Part shown: positions 1-7,972 of the stretch, piece by piece | Layout: each line of letters opens with the position of its first letter | How positions within the stretch are numbered: position 1 is the stretch's first letter | NCBI GenBank assembly: GCA_022792815.1 | Contig: JAAWBS010000030.1 | Coordinates: 1-53,066, forward strand | Direction of reading: 5' to 3' | From: Hungatella sp. | Lineage (GTDB): Bacteria > Bacillota > Clostridia > Lachnospirales > Lachnospiraceae | Length of the DNA: 53,066 nt | Notes under the pieces: model-generated | The model's database searches: none | Told to the model about the DNA's origin: nothing | Seen by the model: the letters and a program-made list of their open reading frames with translations, nothing else | Made by a program: the position numbers and the translations under genes

Positions 1-2
1 AA

Positions 3-1823
3 GGGTATCGCCCTTATCCAAACGCTTCCCCAAAACAGCGAACCGTAAAAAGCTTCGGCTATCTGGAAGACCAGGACGACCCCGAGGCATTCTGGAAAGA
101 AGTAAACGCCTGCAATGACAGCCTGAAACACAAACGGGACCTGCGGATTGAAATCCCGGTTTCTGAAATGATGTATTCCGAAAACAACAGACTTCTTAAT
201 TACGGATACAAATTCCCTGAATCGGTTTACCATCTTCTTGGCATAGACACATTTTTTGAGCGGTATCAGCAATCATCAGGATTCCGTGGGAAATATTCCC
301 TGAATGAAATCTTCCGATATCTCGTGATGGACAGAATCCTCTATCCGGCTTCTAAACGGGAAGCAGCATCCCGGCTTCTTAATTATTATGGGTTAAACAG
401 CGAATTTGACCTTCCAGATATTTACCGGGCTTTAGACCGGTTTGATCTCGTTTTTTATGACCTTCAGCGTTTTATCAGTCAACGTGTGGAGGAGAAGTTC
501 GGGCGGGATCTGCGCTACAGCTTCTATGATGTGACTAATTACTATACAGAAAAAGATTTTGCGGATCCTGACGAAAACTATCTTGACCGGTCAGGAAACC
601 TGGTAAACGGCCCGGCTCTGGGACAAAAAGGTGTTTCCAAAGAACATCAGCTGACGCCCATCATACAGATGGGTCTGTTCATGGACGGGAACGGGATTCC
701 TGTCTGCATGGACGTCTTTCGGGGAAATATGAGCGATTCCGATACCCTGAAAGAAAATCTGGATGGGTTTAAGAAAGAATATGGCATAGAACGGACCGTG
801 GTTGTGGCGGATAAAGGAATGAACTGCTCCCATAACATCGACCTTCTATGCAGCCAGGGGGATGGATATGTGTTCTCCCAGATACTGAAGGGAACCAAAG
901 GGAAACGCTACCAGAAAGACCTGTTTGCCCCGGATGGGTGGCAGGAGGCAGCGGACGGCTCTTACCGGTGGAAGCTGATTACAGAGGAATATCTGGGGCA
1001 TGAGATTTCCTTTGAACTGCACAACGGCCGGAAAGCAGAGAAAAAGAAGGCCGTAAAGCGGATGCGGAAAGTCCTTCTTTACTGGTCAAAGGCAGATGCG
1101 GAAATGGCAGCAAAGAAAAGGGAAGAGAAACTGAAGAAAGCAGAAAAAAGCACGAAAAATAATGCCTATGGGATCATCCACGGAAAGGACCGGTATATTA
1201 AAGAAGAAACCGTTCTGAAAGAAACGGGTGAGATACTGGATAAAAAGCAGACCGTCAAAATATCTGCGGTGGAGCAGGAAAAAGCAGAAAAAGACGCACT
1301 TTATGACGGATATTTTGCCATTATAACCAGCGAACTGGATTATGATGCGAAAAAGATCCGTGAAGTATATCACGGACTATGGCGAATTGAAGAATCCTTC
1401 CGGATCATGAAAAGTGATTTTGAAGCACGGCCAATCTATCTGAACAAACGGGAACATATCCGGGCCCACTTCCTGATCTGTTTTGTGTCGCTTGTGCTCC
1501 TGCGTTTGATACAGAACGGGATGGGAGAGTGCAGGCTGTCTGTGGAAAGGATCGCAGAAGCGTTGAGGGGAGCAAACTGTCTACTGGAAAGAGGCGGTTA
1601 TGTACGCCTGCTGGATGTGGGGGGAAAGATCCGGTATGAGGAGAGGCTGGAACGAAAAAGCGGGAAGATGGTGCCGGGGCTGAAGTTCAGCAGTGAAGAT
1701 CAGGTCGCATTAGATTACCGGTGGATACAGGAAGTCTTTGGAACAAACTTTTATTATGCTTACGCAAAGCAGGAAGACTTCAAGAGATTTTTTAAAGAAA
1801 TGGAATTAGGTAAAAGAGCATAA
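3..1823 (+). CDS. IS1634-type DDE transposase, 5' end outside the window
   Basis: Cut-and-paste transposase of the IS4/IS1634 superfamily, acting on the ends of its own element. The reading frame is open without a stop from base 3 and already reads transposase-like protein (RTVKSFGYLEDQDDPEAFW), so the ATG at 168 is internal and the gene is cut by the window edge. The RNase H-like fold shows a first Asp in FYDVTNYYTE, a second in VVVADKGMN and the Glu in the signature WRIEESFRIMKSDFE. No frameshift is visible in the part present, so the element may be active. IS1634 membership is from motif memory. Confidence 0.85.
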   Translation, partial: GYRPYPNASPKQRTVKSFGYLEDQDDPEAFWKEVNACNDSLKHKRDLRIEIPVSEMMYSENNRLLNYGYKFPESVYHLLGIDTFFERYQQSSGFRGKYSLNEIFRYLVMDRILYPASKREAASRLLNYYGLNSEFDLPDIYRALDRFDLVFYDLQRFISQRVEEKFGRDLRYSFYDVTNYYTEKDFADPDENYLDRSGNLVNGPALGQKGVSKEHQLTPIIQMGLFMDGNGIPVCMDVFRGNMSDSDTLKENLDGFKKEYGIERTVVVADKGMNCSHNIDLLCSQGDGYVFSQILKGTKGKRYQKDLFAPDGWQEAADGSYRWKLITEEYLGHEISFELHNGRKAEKKKAVKRMRKVLLYWSKADAEMAAKKREEKLKKAEKSTKNNAYGIIHGKDRYIKEETVLKETGEILDKKQTVKISAVEQEKAEKDALYDGYFAIITSELDYDAKKIREVYHGLWRIEESFRIMKSDFEARPIYLNKREHIRAHFLICFVSLVLLRLIQNGMGECRLSVERIAEALRGANCLLERGGYVRLLDVGGKIRYEERLERKSGKMVPGLKFSSEDQVALDYRWIQEVFGTNFYYAYAKQEDFKRFFKEMELGKRA

Positions 1824-1830
1824 CACAAAG

Positions 1831-1870
1831 CCCCCCTACAAATGCCTTGTTTTCAGGCCATGTAGGGGGG
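1831..1870 (+). terminator. Hairpin after the transposase
   Basis: A perfect 10-base inverted repeat (cccccctaca / tgtagggggg) with a 20-base loop that itself holds a GCCT/AGGC stem. It starts 8 bases after the transposase stop. There is no good T tract, so it may instead be part of the IS end structure. Confidence 0.5.
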
Positions 1871-2080
1871 TTGATTATAAAACTGTAAAAGTCAGGTTAT
1901 ACATAGGAGTTTTTAGTACTTTAGGCAAAACCACAGCTTATTCTATTCTCCCTCTTCTTTTCCACTGAACAACCAGGCTCCGCAGGGTTATGTCCGGCAC
2001 CCATCAAAAATTCTCTGTCATATCCGCACCAACTGTCAAAGATTCTACAAACGCAGCAAGAAATCATATCAGGAAAGCGC

Positions 2081-2917
2081 TCACAGATTCCCCAGCCACT
2101 CTCCCGCCAGCCGAATCCAGCTCTGGCATCTGGGCTCTGTGCGCCTCTCGTCGCCCGCGCTGGTATCCTCCGTAGCCAAAGACAGCCCGTGACCTCCCGT
2201 CGGGTAGATATGGAGCTCCAGCCCCACCTTATGCTTTGAAAGAGCCTGAGCTAAGAGGAGGGAATTCTCCACGGGAACCGTATCGTCCGTGGCCGTATGC
2301 CACAAAAAGGTGTTGGGGGTATGGGGACCCACCTGCTTCTCCAAGGATACCAGGCTCCGCTTTTCCTCATCGCCTGCCTCCTCCCCCAAAAGTTTTTCGA
2401 AAGAGCCGGCGTGACAGTAAGGACCGGATGTGATCACCGGATAACAAAGGATCATCCCGTCAGGCCTTATATCACCGGCACGGCAGCCCAGAGGCCCATA
2501 GACAAACTCCTGGTTCCAGAACACACCCAGACTGCAGGCCAGATGGCCTCCCGCCGAAAAACCGGACACCACGATCTTCTCCGGATCCACGGCCCACTCT
2601 CCGCTGTGCTCACGGAGCTGGGACATCAAAAGGGCCAGCTGCCAAAGGGCTGTGGGGAAGCGGGCCGGCGCCACAGTATACTGAAGCACGAACACATGGT
2701 ATCCCATAGATAGATACTGCATGGCGATAGGCTCTCCCTCCCTGGGAGACACAAACCGATATCCGCCTCCCGGGCAGACCACCACCGCCGGCCGCACCTG
2801 CCTCCTCTCCTCCACGCTCCAGTCTAGCAGATACGCCGTGACCGCAGCCGTCTCCTTCTCCACGTTTTGGGCCCCGGGCCTTTCGGGCGCCGTGATCTCC
2901 CATGTCAAATATTTCAT
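2081..2917 (-). CDS. Alpha/beta-hydrolase, acetyl-xylan-esterase/lipase-like
   Basis: A 278-residue serine hydrolase of the esterase/lipase type seen in sugar-degradation clusters, where such enzymes often remove acetyl groups from glycans. Visible are an oxyanion loop (CPGGGYRFVSPREGEP), the nucleophile elbow GFSAGGH, the acid Asp in ATDDTVPVE and the His in PTGGHGLSL, so the catalytic triad is complete. There is no signal peptide, which points to a cytoplasmic enzyme acting on imported oligosaccharide. It lies downstream of the binding-protein gene, about 200 bases away, and is probably part of the same LacI-controlled unit. The substrate is not readable from the sequence. Confidence 0.8.
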   Translation of the reverse strand: MKYLTWEITAPERPGAQNVEKETAAVTAYLLDWSVEERRQVRPAVVVCPGGGYRFVSPREGEPIAMQYLSMGYHVFVLQYTVAPARFPTALWQLALLMSQLREHSGEWAVDPEKIVVSGFSAGGHLACSLGVFWNQEFVYGPLGCRAGDIRPDGMILCYPVITSGPYCHAGSFEKLLGEEAGDEEKRSLVSLEKQVGPHTPNTFLWHTATDDTVPVENSLLLAQALSKHKVGLELHIYPTGGHGLSLATEDTSAGDERRTEPRCQSWIRLAGEWLGNL

Positions 2918-3052
2918 TTCCCATCCATACCTTTCTGCTGCTTCCTCTGTGAAATCCGGTCATAAGCAGTCCTCTCTATCTTACCATAAGGGGCGAAAAA
3001 AAACAGCAGAAAATTATAGATTTTTAAGCCGCTCCCCTGCCAGGCCGATCCG

Positions 3053-3068
3053 GCTCCGGCACCGGAGC
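3053..3068 (-). terminator. Small GC hairpin between binding protein and esterase
   Basis: GCTCCGG-CA-CCGGAGC forms a perfect 7-base stem about 50 bases past the binding-protein stop. A run of eight T's on the minus strand follows only some 50 bases later, so this may be an attenuating or processing hairpin rather than a full terminator. Confidence 0.3.
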
Positions 3069-3118
3069 TCCACCATAATTTCATGTCTCTGTCATCCCTT
3101 TCTGCCGTGTCTCTCTGC

Positions 3119-4531
3119 CTACTGATCCTCCAGGACCTGGGTCACGCCCTTCACCAGATCTGCCGCTGCCTGCTCCGGCGTGATATCTCTGGAGCTCAAA
3201 CGTCCGAACAGCTTGTAATACAGGCCATCCGGATTGGCCTTCAGATCATTGTCATCAAACTTGGGATCCTGAGTGAACTGGCTGTAAGCCAGAACCTTGG
3301 CATTGGCCTCCTTAGTCATCTCATCACCGATATTCTTATCGTTCAGGTATGCCACTGCGGCGGCGGAGCAGGGGATACCTCTCTCTGTGGAATTGATCTC
3401 CACACCTTCGGGATCATTCATCAGGTAGTTTACCAGCATAGCTGCCTCCTTCGGATGCTCTGTGCCGGCTTTGATGGCCATATTCATGGAGATCTTCGTA
3501 AATCCGCCCTGATACCCGCCGAAATTAATAAACTCTCCGATGACAAACTCCTGCCCCGGTTTATTGACACTCTCCTCCATGGCAGTTCTGACCTTCACCA
3601 CGGCAGAGTCCCACTCCATGACGCCTGCATACTTGCCGTCGATCCACTTAGAATTCTTGTCCAGAGAATCTGCCATATCTCCGCTGATGGTGGCAATGGT
3701 GGGAAGTACGTGCTCGTCTTCCAGTTTATTAATAAATGCAAAACCTTCTGCGATCTCTTCCTCCGTATAATTCATCCTTCCGTCCGTCACCCAGTCCTTG
3801 CCGTATTTGGACTCCAGATAATATACCATGAAGATAATGCGGTCATACTCTCCCAGCGCCAGCGGATAGTACTCCTCATTGTAAGCTTTAAAGGCAGCTC
3901 CTGCCGCAAGAAGAGAAGCCTCATCCGTGGGAATGGGGCAGCCCACTTCATCAAATGTAGTCTTGTTCCAGTAGAAGAGCCGGCCGGTGAGGGAATTAGG
4001 GATCGCCATCAGCTTTCCGTCCACCTCATTCAGCTTCATCTTCTCCTCCGGGAACTGGGAAAGATCGATGACGTCGGACAGCTGATACAGATCATAGTAA
4101 GAGGTGCCGCCCCGGCTGTAATCCGTCACCCAATTGGTCCCGATCTGCATCACATCCGCGCACTCGCCGCTTAAGATATTCAGAGACTGCTTCTCCTCCC
4201 AGCCGGTCCATGCGCCGTACTCTGTCTCTACCGTAATATACGGATACTTCTCCATAAAGGCCGCCACCAGTTTCTCTGTGGCCTCATGTCTGGAGTCACC
4301 TCCCCACCACGAAAAGCGGATGGTCACCGGTTCCTGTGTCTGCGCTTCCGCCTGAGTCTCCTCCGTCTTGGTCTCCCCGCTTCCGGCTGCTGCCGTAGTC
4401 TGGGCAGCCCCTGTCGTCTGAACGGCCGTGGTCTCGGCGTTCCCGCCTCCCGAACCTGTGCAGCCCGCCAGCCCTGCTGCCATAGCTGCCGTCAACGTCA
4501 GTGCCGCTAGTTTCTTCCATTCTCTCCTCAT
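3119..4531 (-). CDS. ABC sugar-binding lipoprotein (family 1 solute-binding protein)
   Basis: A 470-residue extracellular substrate-binding lipoprotein of a CUT1-type sugar ABC importer. It has a basic n-region, a hydrophobic core and the lipobox LAGC with Cys24, then a Ser/Thr/Gly/Glu-rich tether to about residue 65. The family 1 solute-binding fold then starts with VTIRFSWWGGDSRHE. The start is fixed by AGGAGG six bases upstream. No permease gene is next to it: an esterase follows and then an insertion sequence, so it must use permeases encoded elsewhere, possibly the pair at 27.9-29.8 kb. The divergent LacI-type gene and two palindromes indicate repression released by its sugar. The ligand is unknown. 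Confidence 0.88.
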   Translation of the reverse strand: MRREWKKLAALTLTAAMAAGLAGCTGSGGGNAETTAVQTTGAAQTTAAAGSGETKTEETQAEAQTQEPVTIRFSWWGGDSRHEATEKLVAAFMEKYPYITVETEYGAWTGWEEKQSLNILSGECADVMQIGTNWVTDYSRGGTSYYDLYQLSDVIDLSQFPEEKMKLNEVDGKLMAIPNSLTGRLFYWNKTTFDEVGCPIPTDEASLLAAGAAFKAYNEEYYPLALGEYDRIIFMVYYLESKYGKDWVTDGRMNYTEEEIAEGFAFINKLEDEHVLPTIATISGDMADSLDKNSKWIDGKYAGVMEWDSAVVKVRTAMEESVNKPGQEFVIGEFINFGGYQGGFTKISMNMAIKAGTEHPKEAAMLVNYLMNDPEGVEINSTERGIPCSAAAVAYLNDKNIGDEMTKEANAKVLAYSQFTQDPKFDDNDLKANPDGLYYKLFGRLSSRDITPEQAAADLVKGVTQVLEDQ

Positions 4532-4587
4532 CTTTTTCCTCCTGGCTGTCTCTCAAGCCTGATCACGATTCATCAGTTACGTACATC

Positions 4588-4599
4588 GTAAGCACTTAC
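4588..4599. promoter_or_regulatory. LacI-type operator candidate just after the binding-protein start site
   Basis: Palindrome GTAAG-CA-CTTAC, very close to the GTAAGCGCTTAC type bound by many LacI/GalR regulators. It lies about 7-18 bases downstream of the predicted transcription start of the binding-protein gene, suited to blocking initiation. The adjacent divergent LacI gene is the obvious candidate regulator (inference). Confidence 0.6.
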
Positions 4600-4612
4600 A
4601 TGGTTTCATCTT

Positions 4613-4641
4613 ATCATATGAGGAGGAAAAAGATAGGTAAA
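4613..4641 (-). promoter_or_regulatory. Promoter of the sugar-binding lipoprotein gene
   Basis: Minus strand: -10 TATGAT (4613-4618), 17-base spacer, weak -35 TTTACC (4636-4641). The surrounding stretch 4532-4947 has no gene; it is very AT-rich and holds the two divergent promoters and two palindromes. Confidence 0.5.
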
Positions 4642-4804
4642 TTATGCATAAAAATATCATTAATAATTTAGCACTATTCACAAAATTATTTCTTATTTAA
4701 ACTTGCTTTATATTTTATTTAGGCATTATCGTGTATTTATTACTATCTTTTTTACAATATATTCTCTCTATATATATATTTTATACATATTAATGAAAAT
4801 ATAG

Positions 4805-4818
4805 TGAAAATGTTTTCA
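4805..4818. promoter_or_regulatory. cre-like or LacI-type palindrome upstream of the LacI gene
   Basis: TGAAAA-TG-TTTTCA resembles the CcpA catabolite site (TGAAANCGNTTTCA) with CG replaced by TG. It sits about 28 bases upstream of the -35 of the LacI gene. It could be a CcpA site or a second operator of the local regulator. Confidence 0.45.
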
Positions 4819-4845
4819 TTTATTTTCATTTTCTGAAAAGACTAA

Positions 4846-4875
4846 TTGCAAGCCCCTCCATTTCTATAGTATAAT
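4846..4875 (+). promoter_or_regulatory. Promoter of the LacI-type regulator
   Basis: -35 TTGCAA (4846-4851), 18-base spacer, perfect -10 TATAAT (4870-4875), about 70 bases ahead of the ATG. Confidence 0.6.
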
Positions 4876-4947
4876 ATCCGTAATACCGGGGAAGAACCAT
4901 CCGCGGTATCACAGATCTATCTATACTGTCAGCAGGAGGAATACCAG

Positions 4948-5949
4948 ATGGCCGTCACAATCAAAGACATCGCCGCAAAAGCCGGCGTCTCCAACGCTAT
5001 GGTCTCCAGGGCGCTCACAGGAAGCGGCCCCGTGGCTCCGGAGAAAAAGAGAAAGATTCTCGACATCGCCGACGCCCTTGGATACATTCCCAATCAGGCG
5101 GCAGTCTCCCTGCGCAAGACCAGAAGCCGCACCATCGGACTCTGCTTTTCTTCCATCAACCGCAGCACCTCCCCCTATGTGGTCCATCAGGTTCTCATCG
5201 GAGTCTACGATGTGGTAGGGGGGCGTTACAATATTTTCGTAAAAGGCATCGACCTTCACCAGCCCGGCACACTCACCCCCGGATTCTGTGACGGCCTCCT
5301 TGTCATGTCTCAGTGGGACAGTGACATCGAATTTCTGGAGGAAGCCTGGTCCAAAAAGATCCCCATGGTAGCTATCAGCCGTCAGCTTCCCCTGGATATC
5401 CCCTTTGTGGTCACCGACGAGCAAGGCGGCATGGCAAAGGCCATGGATTATCTCCTCTCTCAGGGGCACCGGCGCATCGGCATCATCGAGGGGCCCCAAA
5501 ATCTTGAGACCGTGCTCTGCCGTCACGCCGGTTGGTGGATCTCCGCAAGGCGGTGGGGCTTAGATCCCAGAACCCTGCCTGTAGAAATCGGCAATTTCCG
5601 ATACCGTACCGGTAAAACGGCTGCCGCCAGGCTCCTCACCTCTCATCCTGATCTGACCGCACTTCTCTGCTTTAACGATGAGATGGCTCTGGGAGCCATC
5701 GATGCCGCCGCCGACTTAGGTCTCAGGGTTCCGGAGGCTCTCTCTGTGACAGGTTTCGACAACTGGGATTTTGCCGGACATTCCGATGCCCATCTGACTA
5801 CGGTCGAGCGAAACACCATTCACATTGCCTCCGAGGGGACCCGGATGCTCCTGGGCTATATGGAACAAAACATCCGCCCTGCCAACATCTACCTGGAGAA
5901 CAAACTGATCATCCGGGAAAGCGTCCGGCCGGCAGGGCCGATTGCCTGA
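4948..5949 (+). CDS. LacI/GalR-family transcriptional regulator
   Basis: A 333-residue DNA-binding repressor of normal LacI length. The N-terminus is the classic helix-turn-helix and hinge (VTIKDIAAKAGVSNAMVSRAL, then LGYIPNQAAVSLRKTRS), followed by a periplasmic-binding-protein-like sugar-sensing domain with GHRRIGIIEGP and the typical LLCFNDEMALGAIDAAADLG and SVTGFDN segments. The start follows AGGAGG by 8 bases. It is transcribed away from the sugar-binding lipoprotein and esterase and very probably controls them through the palindromes in the shared 416-base gap. The inducer cannot be read; glycan-derived sugar is likely. Confidence 0.92.
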   Translation: MAVTIKDIAAKAGVSNAMVSRALTGSGPVAPEKKRKILDIADALGYIPNQAAVSLRKTRSRTIGLCFSSINRSTSPYVVHQVLIGVYDVVGGRYNIFVKGIDLHQPGTLTPGFCDGLLVMSQWDSDIEFLEEAWSKKIPMVAISRQLPLDIPFVVTDEQGGMAKAMDYLLSQGHRRIGIIEGPQNLETVLCRHAGWWISARRWGLDPRTLPVEIGNFRYRTGKTAAARLLTSHPDLTALLCFNDEMALGAIDAAADLGLRVPEALSVTGFDNWDFAGHSDAHLTTVERNTIHIASEGTRMLLGYMEQNIRPANIYLENKLIIRESVRPAGPIA

Positions 5950-6011
5950 GCCGACGGGGGGGGCCGACGATACCGCTCCTGTGCGGCCTCATAAACCGCT
6001 CTTTCCTGGGA

Positions 6012-6066
6012 TGCAAAACAGGTATGGAAAAGGCCTCATGACCGGTCTTTCCATACCTGTTCTGCA
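6012..6066. terminator. Long inverted repeat between convergent genes
   Basis: A perfect 14-base stem (AACAGGTATGGAAA / TTTCCATACCTGTT), extended by TGCA/TGCA across one mismatch, lies between the ends of the LacI gene and the carbohydrate-binding-like gene. The loop is 17 bases. Without a T tract it is a non-canonical but likely two-way terminator. Confidence 0.5.
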
Positions 6067-6076
6067 ATATTGGTGA

Positions 6077-6868
6077 CTAGGAATTAGTCCCATACACCTC
6101 CACCTGGGTCAGCGCCGGGAAGGGAGACGGATCATCGGTCTTCTTTAAGTCACTGAGCCTCAACCAGGTGATCTGCCTCTTCTCCACGGCAAACACATGG
6201 GGCTTCACACTCTTTTCCATATGTATCACCTGGCTGCTCCCGTCCGAGAAGGTGACGGTCGCCTGGACCCACCAGTTGTCGTGGGGGAAATCGGCCCTGG
6301 TGTAGAGAACAAGCTTATCCATATCCACGGGACGCCCAAATTCCAGTGTGATCTCCGCGTCATCCTGGCGGTTGATCCCCCAGGATTCATAGGGCCACTG
6401 TCCGTGGGATTCATTGGCCACCACGCCGTCGATGGCGTTTCTGGCTGCGAACACCGACTCTCCTCGGGTCTCCACGTTGGCGTAGGCATGAGGGTAGCAC
6501 CCCGGATCCCCGTGCTGATCCATCACGTTCTTCGCCAGGTTGCGGTAACAGGAATTCTCATAGTCCTCGGCCCTGCGCATGGTGATATAGTGGCGGTCTC
6601 CGGTGAAGGAGGCCGGGTTATAGGATACCTTTTTCTCGTCAAAAGGAATCACATACTCCACCGTCTCCTTGGTCAGATACACATAGGCCTCATCCATGGC
6701 CCCATCCACCCGGATCACGTAATAGGTATCCGTCGCGTCGGTCCCAAATAAAATCCTGTCACCAGGTTCATACTCCCCCTCAAATACCATGAGAATCTGA
6801 TCCTCTCCCTGAACCAGCCCCTTCTCTCTTCCCTCCCCGTCCTGCAGGGTAATACTCAGCTTTGCCAT
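6077..6868 (-). CDS. Uncharacterised protein with discoidin-like carbohydrate-binding C-terminal region
   Basis: A 263-residue protein without signal peptide. The start is the ATG at 6868 (MAKLSITLQDG), chosen because AGGAGG lies 8 bases ahead; a longer reading frame to 6919 lacks such a site. The first ~120 residues are beta-rich and unrecognised (GDRILFGTDATDTYYVIRVD). Residues from about 135 look like an F5/8-type-C (discoidin) module: AARNAIDGVVANESHG, WGINRQDDAEITLEFG, VDMDKLVLYTRADFPHDNWW and VEVYG at the end. Such modules bind sugars, usually outside the cell, so a cytoplasmic version without catalytic domain is odd. Function unknown; a role linked to carbohydrate use is inference. Confidence 0.65.
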   Translation of the reverse strand: MAKLSITLQDGEGREKGLVQGEDQILMVFEGEYEPGDRILFGTDATDTYYVIRVDGAMDEAYVYLTKETVEYVIPFDEKKVSYNPASFTGDRHYITMRRAEDYENSCYRNLAKNVMDQHGDPGCYPHAYANVETRGESVFAARNAIDGVVANESHGQWPYESWGINRQDDAEITLEFGRPVDMDKLVLYTRADFPHDNWWVQATVTFSDGSSQVIHMEKSVKPHVFAVEKRQITWLRLSDLKKTDDPSPFPALTQVEVYGTNS

Positions 6869-7028
6869 AGCGGCCTCCTCCTGTAAATGTCTCTGTGTTT
6901 CGCTTTCCTCCTCTATCATGCCCCATAACTCTGCAAATGTCCATATGCTTTTTTTAGAGAAACATACTCTTTTTTAGGGCCTTCCGTCTGATCGGATCTT
7001 TGTGGCTTTCAAGTAAAGTAAAAACAAA

Positions 7029-7055
7029 AATCCCTTAAAGCACCGGCCAGGGATT
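7029..7055 (-). terminator. Terminator downstream of tRNA-Ala
   Basis: Minus strand: stem AATCCCT/AGGGATT followed by TTTGTTTTT, an ordinary intrinsic terminator about 120 bases past the tRNA. The remaining part of the 6869-7176 gap holds another weak hairpin (7089-7130, AGACA/TGTCT around TACCG/CGGTA) and no gene. Confidence 0.65.
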
Positions 7056-7176
7056 CCATCCGGTATCTATAAGAGATTACAATAAAACAGACACCTTCAC
7101 AGTACCGACTCTGCCGGTAGGCGCCTGTCTAATCATGAGAAATCCTTCCGCTCCATGGATCTCTCTGCTATAAAAA

Positions 7177-7249
7177 TGGAGCATATGGGATTCGAACCCA
7201 CGGCCTTTTGAATGCCATTCAAACGCGCTCCCAGCTGCGCCAATGCCCC
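7177..7249 (-). tRNA. tRNA-Ala (anticodon GGC)
   Basis: A full cloverleaf reads on the minus strand: acceptor GGGGCAT/ATGCTCC, D arm GCGC/GCGC, anticodon stem TTTGA/TCAAA with loop ATGGCAT (anticodon GGC), T arm with TTCGAAT, discriminator A. The third acceptor pair is G3-U70, the main identity element of alanine tRNAs, which supports the assignment. Length 73 bases; CCA is not encoded (T's follow the discriminator). Confidence 0.95.
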
Positions 7250-7368
7250 AGTTTCACCAGTCAGCACAAAGGCTGATCTTGGCTACTCACATAGTCTATC
7301 ACAAAAAGACGATTTTGTACAGCCCTATTTTTCTTTTTTTCGATTTTTCTTCTACGGCACATAACAGG

Positions 7369-7575
7369 TTACCGGGCACCAAAGACCAGTGCCAAAAATC
7401 CGACGCTCACCATGCCCTCCGTCTCCCGGATGATCTGCTGCTCCTCAAAGCGCCCCAGAAGCGTATAGAGAGTCCCGGGTCCGATCTGAATCCGGCCTCC
7501 CGACATCTTCGTCACCTTCCCGGAAATATCCGCGCCGCACTGAGTATCCCACAGGGCAAGCAAAATATAATACAT
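7369..7575 (-). pseudogene. PadR-family regulator remnant
   Basis: The first ~53 residues (MYYILLALWDTQCGADISGK and GGRIQIGPGTLYTLLGRFEE) match the winged-helix core of PadR regulators, including the GPGTLY signature. Normal PadR proteins are 100-180 residues, begin about 10 residues earlier and continue with a coiled C-terminal dimerisation domain. Here the frame ends after 68 residues with unrelated sequence, and a stop lies just upstream in frame. It is most likely a decayed gene. No partner membrane protein, the usual PadR neighbour, is present. Confidence 0.6.
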
Positions 7576-7626
7576 CTGCTCGCATTGTCAAGTACAATCA
7601 GACCACCTGGATCCCAAGTTCTTCAC

Positions 7627-7639
7627 GAGAATAATTCTC
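7627..7639. promoter_or_regulatory. Fur/PerR-like 6-1-6 palindrome upstream of rubredoxin
   Basis: GAGAAT-A-ATTCTC is a perfect palindrome with the one-base centre and AAT/ATT core of Fur-family (PerR) boxes, 70 bases ahead of the rubredoxin ATG. The match to known PerR boxes is partial. Confidence 0.35.
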
Positions 7640-7708
7640 TGTTTTGATGCCCATACTATGAGACAGCAAAACCATGGATTTTGATGGGTAAGGAAAGGAG
7701 GTTCCTTT

Positions 7709-7870
7709 ATGGACAAATATCTGTGTGAACCCTGCGGCTACGTCTACGATCCGAAGGTCGGAGACCCGGACAACGGCATCGCCCCCGGCACCGCATTTGA
7801 GGATATCCCGGAAGACTGGGTGTGTCCCGTCTGCGGTCTGGGAAAGGATGTGTTTGTAAAGCTGGCGTAA
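7709..7870 (+). CDS. Rubredoxin
   Basis: A 53-residue iron protein (one Fe bound by four Cys) that carries single electrons in the cytoplasm of anaerobes, commonly to rubrerythrin or superoxide reductase in oxygen defence. The two knuckles are plain: CEPCGYVYD near the N-terminus and [13 protein letters not shown] near the C-terminus, with the conserved [11 protein letters not shown] and PEDWVCP between them. Length is exactly that of the family. AAAGGAGG lies seven bases before the ATG. A two-way terminator follows directly, so it is a single-gene unit. Confidence 0.95.
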   Translation: MDKYLCEPCGYVYDPKVGDPDNGIAPGTAFEDIPEDWVCPVCGLGKDVFVKLA

Positions 7871-7880
7871 CCGCGGCAAA

Positions 7881-7916
7881 AAGCCGCTGTCCCACGTCTT
7901 TTGGGGACAACGGCTT
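7881..7916. terminator. Two-way terminator between rubredoxin and the TRIC-type gene
   Basis: Strong hairpin AAGCCG-C-TGTCCC / GGGGACA-A-CGGCTT starting 10 bases after the rubredoxin stop. Short T runs flank both sides. Confidence 0.7.
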
Positions 7917-7950
7917 CTTGCAAATCGCCTGCTGATATCATTTTATTAGG

Positions 7951-7972
7951 GGCGGCAGATCTATCTGCCGCC
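7951..7972. terminator. Hairpin spanning the stop codon of the TRIC-type gene
   Basis: Perfect 10-base stem GGCGGCAGAT / ATCTGCCGCC with a two-base loop. The TAG stop of the minus-strand gene falls in its centre. No T tract follows, so it may protect the 3' end rather than terminate. Confidence 0.45.

Larger units (their letters stand above)
1..1923 (+). mobile_element. IS1634-family insertion sequence, left part outside the window
   Basis: The element is recognised only through its transposase, which fills nearly all of it. The left end lies beyond base 1, so no left terminal repeat or target duplication can be checked. The right boundary is a guess: after the transposase comes a hairpin (1831-1870) and about 50 bases of AT-rich DNA before the sequence changes character near 1920. 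It lies just beyond the 3' end of a minus-strand sugar-uptake transcription unit that has no permease genes, so it may have inserted into or replaced part of that unit; this is inference. Confidence 0.75.

Noticed and set aside
3083..4174. 363-codon plus-strand frame opposite the sugar-binding lipoprotein
   Set aside because: Antisense to a clear gene with lipobox and AGGAGG; no motif or ribosome site.
5956..5963. Run of eight G's after the LacI gene
   Set aside because: It lies in a convergent gap, not in a promoter or reading frame, so slippage would have no clear effect.
6869..7249. tRNA-Ala as an integration site for a mobile element
   Set aside because: No integrase gene is next to it and I saw no repeat of its 3' end in the window.
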